27,555 nt of DNA from the IMG/VR virus record IMGVR_UViG_3300025132_000221, positions 1 through 27,555 of that record. The stretch is one strand, 5' to 3'. This document shows positions 1-6,180 of this stretch, one piece after another. Below the pieces are notes generated by a model that did no database searches, was not told where the DNA came from, and was given only the letters and a program-made list of their open reading frames with translations. How positions within the stretch are numbered: position 1 is the stretch's first letter; each line of letters starts with the position of its first letter. Source of the stretch: a virus. The position numbers and the translations under genes are program-made.

Positions 1-14
1 CTAGGAGGTATAAT

Positions 15-422
15 ATGCTTGAAGGATTAGCTTGTTTAGCACTTAATATATATCATGAAGCTAGAGATCAACCGATAGAAGGTCAGGTAGCTGTAGCTCA
101 AGTAGTACTGGAGAGAGTAAAGAGTGAAAAATATCCTAACAGTATCTGTGAAGTAGTAATGCAAGGCCCAACATACTCATGGTCTATTAATTATCCTATT
201 AAACATAGATGCCAATTCAGTTGGTACTGTGACGGATTGAGTGACAGACCTAAAGATATGATTGCCTATTTAAATTCAGTAGATGTTGCAGAAAAGACTT
301 TACATGGACTGAAAGATGTGGTAAAAGGATCTATATACTACCATAGTGTAAAAGTAAAACCTTGGTGGGCAAAGTACAAGATAAGAGTGAGACAAATTGG
401 TGATCACATATTTTATAAGTGA
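15..422 (+). CDS. SleB-type cell wall hydrolase
   Basis: A 135-residue single-domain protein of the SleB/Hydrolase_2 family, which cleaves peptidoglycan glycan strands. Seen: the N-terminal core with YHEARDQ followed by GQVAVAQVVLERV, where Glu15 is the expected catalytic acid, and a C-terminal block with YYHSVKVKPWWA and ending in HIFYK, as in the family. There is no signal peptide, so it would need help to reach the wall. An ideal AGGAGG site precedes the ATG. It sits on the replication strand, far from the lysozyme of the late strand, so it may serve peptidoglycan remodelling or early steps rather than final lysis; that role is inferred. Confidence 0.88.
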   Translation: MLEGLACLALNIYHEARDQPIEGQVAVAQVVLERVKSEKYPNSICEVVMQGPTYSWSINYPIKHRCQFSWYCDGLSDRPKDMIAYLNSVDVAEKTLHGLKDVVKGSIYYHSVKVKPWWAKYKIRVRQIGDHIFYK

Positions 423-432
423 GGATAATTAA

Positions 433-510
433 ATGGATTTATTTAATCACGCATACATAATAGGAATATGTTTCGTTACAGTTTTAATAATGCTATTTGC
501 AGGAGAATAA
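433..510 (+). CDS. Tiny single-pass membrane peptide (25 aa)
   Basis: A 25-codon reading frame fills the gap between the hydrolase and the DNA polymerase. It has a GAGGA ribosome site just upstream, starts at ATG and ends one base before the polymerase ATG. Residues 8-23 are almost all hydrophobic (IIGICFVTVLIMLFAG), so the product would be one membrane helix with a short polar N-terminus. The polymerase Shine-Dalgarno lies inside its last codons. I do not recognise a family. It could be a small membrane effector, or simply a translated leader for the polymerase. Confidence 0.5.
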   Translation: MDLFNHAYIIGICFVTVLIMLFAGE

Positions 511-511
511 T

Positions 512-2605
512 ATGAAAGATTATGCAATAATCGTGGACTTAGAAGTTGATTTAGGAGGGGATCGTAAAGATCCTTCTCCATACAACAAAGAGAATACATT
601 AGCTGCTATTGGTTATACTATTAGAAATTTAGATGGATCTTTGATGTACGAGGATGATGAGGAAACTGTTTATATAATTAGAACTGTTGATGCATCCTCA
701 ACTGACTGGGCTACCTTTAAAGATGTACTTAAAGACGCTACTTATGTAGTTGCCCACAATGCTAAGTTTGATGTAGCATGGTTGCGTGAGGTAGGCATAG
801 ACTGTCGATCAAAGATTATTGATACTATGATTAACGAGTATATACTTAACAAAGGTATAAGAGATAAGCTAAGTTTGAAAGCACTAGCGGAGAAGTATGA
901 TGTCACTCGTAAAGATGACTCACTTGCCGATGCATTCAAGCAAGGTTTGAACTACAGTGATATGTCCAAAGAAGATCAAACTACTTATCTTTATTACGAC
1001 ATTGTAGCTACTGCTGAAGTATTTGAAAGGCAAGAGGCACTGTTCAAGAAAAACTCTAATAAGTCTTTGATACCAATACGAGATCTTATGTGTGAGTTCT
1101 GTGATGTTCTTACTGATATAGAACGAGCAGGTATGGCTATCGATACTGCTGAGATGCATAAGGTTGACCATGATTACCAAGTAGAACAATCAGAGTTGAC
1201 TGAGTATCTTAATAGTACAGTTAAGAAACTGGTAGGTGACACACCAATCAATCTTAGTTCACCAGAGCAGTTGTCTCAGGTCATTTATTCATACAAGTTA
1301 AAAGACAAAAAGACTTGGCGTGATGTCATGAACATTGGGGTAGATACCAGAGGTAAACCAAAGCGTAGACCTAAGATGATGGAGTCAGGTTTTGTTAGAT
1401 GTATTGATGAATGTTTTGTTCCCACTTTCAAGACTCAAGCTAAACGCTGTTTGTTTTGTAATGGACAGGGAACAATACAGAAGTATAAGAAGGATGGTAC
1501 ACCATATAAGAATACAACTAAGTGTGTGCATTGTGAAGGTACTGGATTTATCTACATAGAGCTAGGAGAGATTGCAGGACTAAAAGTTAATCCTACACTT
1601 GCTTTGGCATCAGCAGGAGGATTCAAGACAGACAAGCATACACTTGTAGAACTAGAGAGAGGACAGAGTAATACAGAAGTCAAGAAGTTTCTGAACTCTC
1701 TAATAAGATTATCTGCTATTGATACATACAGAAGTTCTTTTATAGAAGGAATATTTAAGAACATGGTTAATAGTACAGATAATATACTTCATGCCAACTT
1801 TAATCAGTGTACTACTGCTACAGGTAGATTAAGTAGTAGTAACCCTAATTTACAGAATATGCCCAAAGGGAAGTTGTTTCCTGTTAGAAAAGCATTTGTG
1901 AGTAGGTTTAAGGATGGACAGTTGCTTGAAGTAGATTATTCTCAGCTAGAGTTTAGGATAGCAGGTATCCTAGCCAAGGATGAGACAATTAAAAAGGAAG
2001 TAGAGGAGGGGTTCGATGTCCATTCTTACACGGCAAAAGTACTCACTGAAAACGGTGAACCAACAGATAGAGGGGCTGCCAAGGCATCTACGTTCAGACC
2101 TCTTTACGGAGGAACGCAAGGTACGTTCGCCCAAAGAGTATACTTTCAAGAGTTCTTTGGAAAATACTCAGGGGTATTTAACTGGCATGAAAGACTACAA
2201 GATGAAGCTATACAAAATGAAACTATTACTACTGCTACAGGTAGGCAGTTTAAGTTCCCTAATGTATATCGTACTAAGCAAGGGAAAGCATCTGTTAAGA
2301 CACAGATAGTCAATTACCCTGTTCAGTCGGTAGCTACTGCTGATATAGTTCCTCTTGGCGTAATTATGTTACACAAACAGTTAAGAGAACGTAATTTAAA
2401 AAGCCTAGTTATCAATACAGTACACGATTCTGTTGTAGTAGATTGTCATCCTGATGAGATTGAAGAAGTCAAACAGGTTGCTAGTATATGTTTAGTTAAA
2501 GCACAAGATGAAGCTGAGAAACGATTTGGTTTAGATAAATTTATTCCTTTGGAAGTTGAAATGTCTATTGGAAAAAACTGGATGGAACAGCAAGATTGTG
2601 CTTGA
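512..2605 (+). CDS. polA: Family A DNA polymerase with 3'-5' exonuclease
   Basis: Replicative DNA polymerase, 697 residues. I chose the ATG preceded by AGGAG; a TTG 15 bases upstream falls inside that site. The exonuclease domain has D9-x-E11, N83xxxD87 and Y159xxxD163. The polymerase domain has TGRLSSSNPNLQN (437-449), motif A DYSQLEFR (475-482), motif B with K524, F528 and Y532, and motif C as H638-D639-S640, where most relatives have HDE. Phe528 aligns with E. coli Phe762, a state reported in virulent phages. Between the thumb helix INLSSPEQL and ALASAGGFKTDKHT there is an insertion of roughly 90 residues with two DnaJ-like CxxCxGxG motifs (Cys313/316 and Cys338/341), probably a zinc-binding element. 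No 5'-3' exonuclease domain is present, as in T7. Confidence 0.96.
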   Translation: MKDYAIIVDLEVDLGGDRKDPSPYNKENTLAAIGYTIRNLDGSLMYEDDEETVYIIRTVDASSTDWATFKDVLKDATYVVAHNAKFDVAWLREVGIDCRSKIIDTMINEYILNKGIRDKLSLKALAEKYDVTRKDDSLADAFKQGLNYSDMSKEDQTTYLYYDIVATAEVFERQEALFKKNSNKSLIPIRDLMCEFCDVLTDIERAGMAIDTAEMHKVDHDYQVEQSELTEYLNSTVKKLVGDTPINLSSPEQLSQVIYSYKLKDKKTWRDVMNIGVDTRGKPKRRPKMMESGFVRCIDECFVPTFKTQAKRCLFCNGQGTIQKYKKDGTPYKNTTKCVHCEGTGFIYIELGEIAGLKVNPTLALASAGGFKTDKHTLVELERGQSNTEVKKFLNSLIRLSAIDTYRSSFIEGIFKNMVNSTDNILHANFNQCTTATGRLSSSNPNLQNMPKGKLFPVRKAFVSRFKDGQLLEVDYSQLEFRIAGILAKDETIKKEVEEGFDVHSYTAKVLTENGEPTDRGAAKASTFRPLYGGTQGTFAQRVYFQEFFGKYSGVFNWHERLQDEAIQNETITTATGRQFKFPNVYRTKQGKASVKTQIVNYPVQSVATADIVPLGVIMLHKQLRERNLKSLVINTVHDSVVVDCHPDEIEEVKQVASICLVKAQDEAEKRFGLDKFIPLEVEMSIGKNWMEQQDCA

Positions 2606-2630
2606 CAATTAGTGAAGTATATGTTATACA
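2602..2630 (+). promoter_or_regulatory. Sigma70-type promoter overlapping the polA stop
   Basis: A perfect -35 box TTGACA (2602-2607) and a -10-like TATACA (2625-2630) are separated by exactly 17 bases. The -35 box overlaps the TGA stop of the polymerase gene. It lies in one of the few non-coding gaps of the left arm and points at the putative ssDNA-binding gene, which starts 27 bases after the -10 box behind an AAAGGAG site. Host RNA polymerase would be the reader; this is inferred from consensus match only. Confidence 0.6.
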
Positions 2631-2657
2631 ATCAGTCTACTTTGAAAGGAGAATAGT

Positions 2658-3473
2658 ATGTCATTAGTCGAATTAGACTTTACGGAATCAACAGATTTGT
2701 TTGTTGTTCCAGAAGATACAGGGCCAGTAATTCCAAGAGCATCTATAAACAGGGATGCATTCTTTGGGGATGATATGGCTAGTGTACCTGTTCCATCAAT
2801 TAAGTTGGAGCATCCAGATCACAGTACAGTCTTTGGTAAAGATGTGTCGATACGAGTGTTTGCTACTACTATGCAGACTTCTGTATTCGATAGTGATGAG
2901 GAAGAGTATACTAATATGTCTCAGCACTTTGTCAGGTTTGGTGACAAGGCGTTGGATTGGCAGGGTGGTAACAAGTGTGGTTGGATACCTTCCAAGCAAC
3001 GTGAAAAGTTAAAGGCAGAAGATCCAGTTGCCTATGCAAGAGCCAGTAAGGTTAAATTGTATAGACATTTGTTTGGTATGATGACCATGACTGATGCAGT
3101 CAAGGCAGGTTCTGATCCAGTTGAGTTTGATCCTATACCATTTCGTATGCGTCTTGGCCCATCTAACTTCTATGAGATTGGTAAGGTTGTAGGAGAACTT
3201 GCTAAACAGAATAGGCAACACTTCAACTATAATCTAGAACTTTCTTACGGTGTTGAGAAGAGAGGATCTAATCAGTGGTTTGTGTTAAAGTACAAGCCTT
3301 TGTTGGATGATAAAATTGACATCAGTCAAGATGACAAGGATACTCTAGCAGTATTTCAAGAAGTCATTAAGAAGGAGAATGATTCTGTTACAGAACGAAT
3401 GAGAGAAAACATGGGTAGTTCTAATCTTGGTTCTGAATTTATAGACATAACTCCTGCTCAAGAAGATGACTGA
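2658..3473 (+). CDS. Putative single-stranded DNA-binding protein
   Basis: A 271-residue acidic protein between the polymerase and an exonuclease, the usual place for a T7 gp2.5-like ssDNA-binding protein. Seen: a mixed middle region with many aromatics and charged residues, and a strongly acidic C-terminus ending QEDD. Acidic tails are typical of phage and bacterial SSBs, where they bind partner enzymes. No catalytic motif was found. I do not recognise a firm family signature, so the function rests on position, size and the tail; it could instead be another conserved replication accessory protein. An AAAGGAG ribosome site sits 7 bases before the ATG, and a promoter-like sequence lies just upstream. 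Confidence 0.8.
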   Translation: MSLVELDFTESTDLFVVPEDTGPVIPRASINRDAFFGDDMASVPVPSIKLEHPDHSTVFGKDVSIRVFATTMQTSVFDSDEEEYTNMSQHFVRFGDKALDWQGGNKCGWIPSKQREKLKAEDPVAYARASKVKLYRHLFGMMTMTDAVKAGSDPVEFDPIPFRMRLGPSNFYEIGKVVGELAKQNRQHFNYNLELSYGVEKRGSNQWFVLKYKPLLDDKIDISQDDKDTLAVFQEVIKKENDSVTERMRENMGSSNLGSEFIDITPAQEDD

Positions 3474-4335
3474 TCTTCAATCTAAACTAGACCTATTTCT
3501 TGCAGGAACTCCAGAGATACCTCGTAGTGTCATCTATGAAGCTAGTCAGATGTTCAACGAAAAGTTATCTAGGTTTAACTACAAGAAGCTAGGTAGTAGT
3601 AATGGTTTACCGTCTATGTCTCAGATTGGTAAACCTATGTGTCAGCTACAGGCATCTAAACTTGGTTGGAAAGAAGCACCAAAGCCAGATCACTTCAAGA
3701 TCATGATGGCTTATGGTGATATGACTGAAGTTCTAGCTGTTGCTTTATTGTTATCAGCAGGTATAAAGATTACTGATATGAACAAAAAAGTTAAACTTCC
3801 AACTAAGTCAGGTGATATGTATGGTGAATTGGATTTAGTTATACAATTAGAGGATAAGAGTGTATGGGATATTAAGAGTGCAAGTTCATGGTCTTATGAC
3901 AAGCGATTTGCTTCCTACGAACAATTAAAAAGACAGGATGATTTCGGTTATTGCTGTCAGTTGTTTGGTTATGCTAAAGCAGAAGGTGTAAAAGCAGGAG
4001 GTTGGATCGTAGTTAATAAAGGTACAGGTCAGATGAAAGTAATTGAGGCTGATCCTGAAGATCAAGATCACTACATTGATTTGATTGAACAAAAGGCACT
4101 ACAGATCTCTAAAACTACTGAAGAGGCTCATTTTGAGAGGCTTTATGATGATACTTTGGAAACTTATTATAAGAAATCTACTGGTAATCGTAAACTACAA
4201 ATGCCATGTACGTTTTGTGACTATAAGTTCTCATGTTGGAAGGGTTTAAGATATGTTAAGAACCCTGTATCTAAAGCAGGTAACTATGAGTACTACACAC
4301 AAATGGCTAATAGATATGAAACCAGCGTCAGCTAA
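3466..4335 (+). CDS. PD-(D/E)XK exonuclease with Fe-S cluster signature
   Basis: A 289-residue nuclease of the RecB/Cas4-like PD-(D/E)XK superfamily. Seen: Glu88 in GDMTEV, Asp123 in GELDLV, the core Asp135-x-Lys137 in VWDIKSAS, and Gln165 in QLFGYA (motif IV). Cysteines at 59, 248, 251 and 257 give one early Cys plus C-x2-C-x5-C near the C-terminus, the layout that binds a 4Fe-4S cluster in AddB and Cas4. It probably degrades DNA 5'-3' or 3'-5' for recombination or host DNA turnover, taking the place of T7 gp6 exonuclease. The start overlaps the previous stop by 8 bases, so translation is likely coupled. Confidence 0.87.
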   Translation: MTDLQSKLDLFLAGTPEIPRSVIYEASQMFNEKLSRFNYKKLGSSNGLPSMSQIGKPMCQLQASKLGWKEAPKPDHFKIMMAYGDMTEVLAVALLLSAGIKITDMNKKVKLPTKSGDMYGELDLVIQLEDKSVWDIKSASSWSYDKRFASYEQLKRQDDFGYCCQLFGYAKAEGVKAGGWIVVNKGTGQMKVIEADPEDQDHYIDLIEQKALQISKTTEEAHFERLYDDTLETYYKKSTGNRKLQMPCTFCDYKFSCWKGLRYVKNPVSKAGNYEYYTQMANRYETSVS

Positions 4336-4666
4336 AAACAAAGGAAGGTTATTACAACAATGGGTAAGGGATATACTACTATCTAAACTAAAAGGTGTAG
4401 AAGATGATGATGTCAAGTCTACTCCAATGGGTGTGAATGGCCCTGATATTAGTTTATCTCCTCTTGCCAGAAAGAAATGGCCTTGGGCTGTTGAGTGTAA
4501 ATCTAGAGCAAAGTTTGCTGTATATGATATTATGTCTCAAGCTGAAAGTCATGTTACAAAGAATACTAAACCGTTAGTGATCATCAAAGCTAATCGCAAA
4601 GAACCACTAGCACTTGTTTACGCTAAAGACTTTTTGGAGATGTCATGTCAGATAAGCAAAAAATAA
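4316..4666 (+). CDS. Small PD-(D/E)XK-like nuclease, resolvase-like
   Basis: A 116-residue protein with the compact layout of Holliday-junction-resolvase or VRR-Nuc type nucleases. Seen: a basic N-terminal helix (KNKGRLLQQWVRDIL), then GPDISL with Asp44, then AVECKSR with Glu60-x-Lys62, then a helix with Gln75. These fit E..D..ExK of the PD-(D/E)XK fold. The start is uncertain: I prefer the ATG giving MKPASAK, which overlaps the exonuclease end by 20 bases, over an ATG 30 bases upstream; neither has a strong ribosome site. Its place among recombination genes suits cutting of branched or host DNA. Confidence 0.72.
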   Translation: MKPASAKNKGRLLQQWVRDILLSKLKGVEDDDVKSTPMGVNGPDISLSPLARKKWPWAVECKSRAKFAVYDIMSQAESHVTKNTKPLVIIKANRKEPLALVYAKDFLEMSCQISKK

Positions 4667-4935
4667 ATCATATAGCTAATATACCTGATTGTAGTCTTAT
4701 GATATTAGTTACTCATGATGGTGTAGAAATACAAATAACTTGTGGTGACTTCGCATCACCATCAGTTAAAAACAGTACAGAACATGAAATGATAAAGGAC
4801 ATTGGTTCTGCTGTAATGGAAATGGTTCAAGACATAATAGGTCATGCAGTAGAAGAAGCTGTAGAACCTAGTGAAATAGAAGTAAAGGGAAATGTTATTT
4901 ATTTAAATACTAAACTACCACCAACAAAGCATTAG
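4645..4935 (+). CDS. Hypothetical 96-aa protein
   Basis: I do not recognise this protein. It starts at an ATG 5 bases after GGAG and overlaps the upstream nuclease gene by 22 bases in another frame. The N-terminal part (residues 15-37) looks like two or three beta strands, followed by a helical stretch with acidic residues around HAVEEAVEPSEIE. There are no membrane segments. Tight packing between the nuclease and the DUF3310 gene puts it in the same early operon. Confidence 0.75.
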   Translation: MSDKQKINHIANIPDCSLMILVTHDGVEIQITCGDFASPSVKNSTEHEMIKDIGSAVMEMVQDIIGHAVEEAVEPSEIEVKGNVIYLNTKLPPTKH

Positions 4936-4943
4936 GAGATAAT

Positions 4944-5237
4944 ATGAAAGATATGGTTAATCACCCTCCACACTACAATCAACATGGAGTAGAGTGTATT
5001 GATGCAATTAAAGCAACTACAGGAGATAACTTTAAGGATTACTTAAAAGGAAATATAATGAAATACCTTTGGCGTTTTAATTACAAAGGTAAGCCTGAAG
5101 AAGATTTACAAAAAGCTAAGTGGTATCTAGATAGATTAATATCAGAAGTTGCTTTAAATCGTTATAAAAATACTCCAGATGTGCAAGATCTTTTAGATCA
5201 AGCTAGGGGAAGAAAACCAACAAGAAAGGAAGGTTAA
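4944..5237 (+). CDS. DUF3310 protein (T7 gp1.7-like domain)
   Basis: A 97-residue protein with the DUF3310 signature: VNHPPHY at residues 5-11, GVECIDAI at 15-22, then GNIMKYLWRFNYKGKPEEDL and KAKWYLDRLI. The same small domain occurs in phage T7 gp1.7, described as an unusual nucleotide kinase, so a role in nucleotide metabolism is plausible but not shown for the stand-alone domain. It is followed two bases later by a MazG-like pyrophosphohydrolase and, further on, by a ribonucleotide reductase, which fits. A TTAGGAGA site precedes the start. Confidence 0.87.
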   Translation: MKDMVNHPPHYNQHGVECIDAIKATTGDNFKDYLKGNIMKYLWRFNYKGKPEEDLQKAKWYLDRLISEVALNRYKNTPDVQDLLDQARGRKPTRKEG

Positions 5238-5238
5238 T

Positions 5239-5781
5239 ATGGTGTCACTTACAGAAAATTTAAATGGTTATATACATAATGAGAGTGTGGCAGATAAACT
5301 TACTACAGGAGGAATGATACCTTTGGAATTACAAGCAGACTATCTAGGTTCTTTAGAAAATTTTCAAGATGAAGTAACAAATCGCTTGACAAATGCAGCA
5401 ATATATGATAAAGTCCACCTCCAAAATAGAGGTAATTCTTTAACAGAAGTAAGTAAGGAAAACTTTGATAGACTTGACTTGTGTCAAGGATTAATTGAAG
5501 AAGAGTTTCAAGAACTTGTTGATGAAATTGATGCTGATAAAGTTAATCCAGAAAAACTTATGAAAGAAATGTGTGATCTATTATATGTTGTATTTGGTTT
5601 TGCTTCACGGTATAAGGAGTTAAAGTTTTTACCAGAAGCATTTTTAAGAGTACATCATAATAATATGACCAAAGTAAAAGAAGGTCATTTTAGAGAAGAT
5701 GGTAAGTTGGTTAAACCTGCTGACCATAAACAACCCGACTTGTCGGATTTGATTGAGAAAGGAGTAAACTATGGAAGCTAG
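5239..5781 (+). CDS. MazG-like nucleotide pyrophosphohydrolase
   Basis: A 180-residue member of the all-alpha NTP pyrophosphohydrolase (MazG/PRA-PH-like) superfamily. Seen: EEEFQEL (Glu88, Glu89, Glu92), then ExxD (Glu110-Asp113) and NNMTKV (Asn142, Lys145), the metal- and nucleotide-binding positions. The tail GHFREDGKLVKPADHKQPDL is the usual ending of phage members. Such enzymes hydrolyse (d)NTPs to monophosphates; in marine phages they have been proposed to tune host alarmone or nucleotide pools. Next to DUF3310 and upstream of the reductase, it likely belongs to the dNTP supply module. An AAGGAAGG site precedes the ATG. Confidence 0.82.
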   Translation: MVSLTENLNGYIHNESVADKLTTGGMIPLELQADYLGSLENFQDEVTNRLTNAAIYDKVHLQNRGNSLTEVSKENFDRLDLCQGLIEEEFQELVDEIDADKVNPEKLMKEMCDLLYVVFGFASRYKELKFLPEAFLRVHHNNMTKVKEGHFREDGKLVKPADHKQPDLSDLIEKGVNYGS

Positions 5782-6004
5782 TCTAATTAAAGACCTTGAA
5801 GAGGATATCAAGGCAAAACAACAAGAGTTAAACCAATTAAAGTATAAAGATGTATACGATGCTCAAGATGCATATGAAGCTGCTCAAGTAGTTTATAAAG
5901 ATGCAGAAAAGAGTATGGTTGAGGCAGCTAAGAAACTATCTCAAGCAAGAATAGATAGTGGTTTTAGTAGGGCTACTGTATTGCATCGTTCTTTTAGGTT
6001 GTAA
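5771..6004 (+). CDS. Small coiled-coil protein
   Basis: A 77-residue protein, highly charged and predicted to be almost fully helical for residues 1-63 (for example IKDLEEDIKAKQQELNQLK and AEKSMVEAAKKLSQA), with a short basic tail. I do not recognise a family. Its ATG overlaps the end of the MazG gene by 11 bases and has an AAAGGAG site, so it is almost certainly translated. It may act as an adaptor or oligomer-forming protein; nothing in the sequence shows which. Confidence 0.75.
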   Translation: MEASLIKDLEEDIKAKQQELNQLKYKDVYDAQDAYEAAQVVYKDAEKSMVEAAKKLSQARIDSGFSRATVLHRSFRL

Positions 6005-6180
6005 TGTTTAACTTAACTTTAACTGCAAAGGTAAAGGTAGAAGAAGATAGTCATTATGTCCCTGTAGATGGGGTTGACGGTCTTCTTCAGACCTTACCTA
6101 AAGATGTTAAAACAGTTCTTGAAGATTACTTTGAGGGTTTTGAAATTATTATTGAAGAGGTAGAAATAACAAATGAGTAG
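6004..6180 (+). CDS. Hypothetical 58-aa acidic protein
   Basis: A 58-codon frame fills the space before the ribonucleotide reductase. Its ATG shares a base with the upstream stop (TAATG), and its TAG lies 8 bases inside the reductase gene, so it is coupled at both ends. The product starts MFNLTLTAKVKVEED, suggesting beta strands, and ends in a very acidic stretch (EDYFEGFEIIIEEVEITNE). I do not recognise a family. The alternative, that this is a 168-base untranslated gap, is unlikely in so compact an operon. Confidence 0.65.
   Translation: MFNLTLTAKVKVEEDSHYVPVDGVDGLLQTLPKDVKTVLEDYFEGFEIIIEEVEITNE

Noticed and set aside
2016-2309. Plus-strand frame of 97 codons inside polA
   Set aside because: It overlaps the polymerase motifs A to B region in another frame and shows no family features.
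5386-5414. TTGACA followed 17 bases later by TAAAGT, a promoter look-alike inside the MazG-like gene
   Set aside because: The -10 part is poor, it lies well inside a coding region, and no gene start follows closely.
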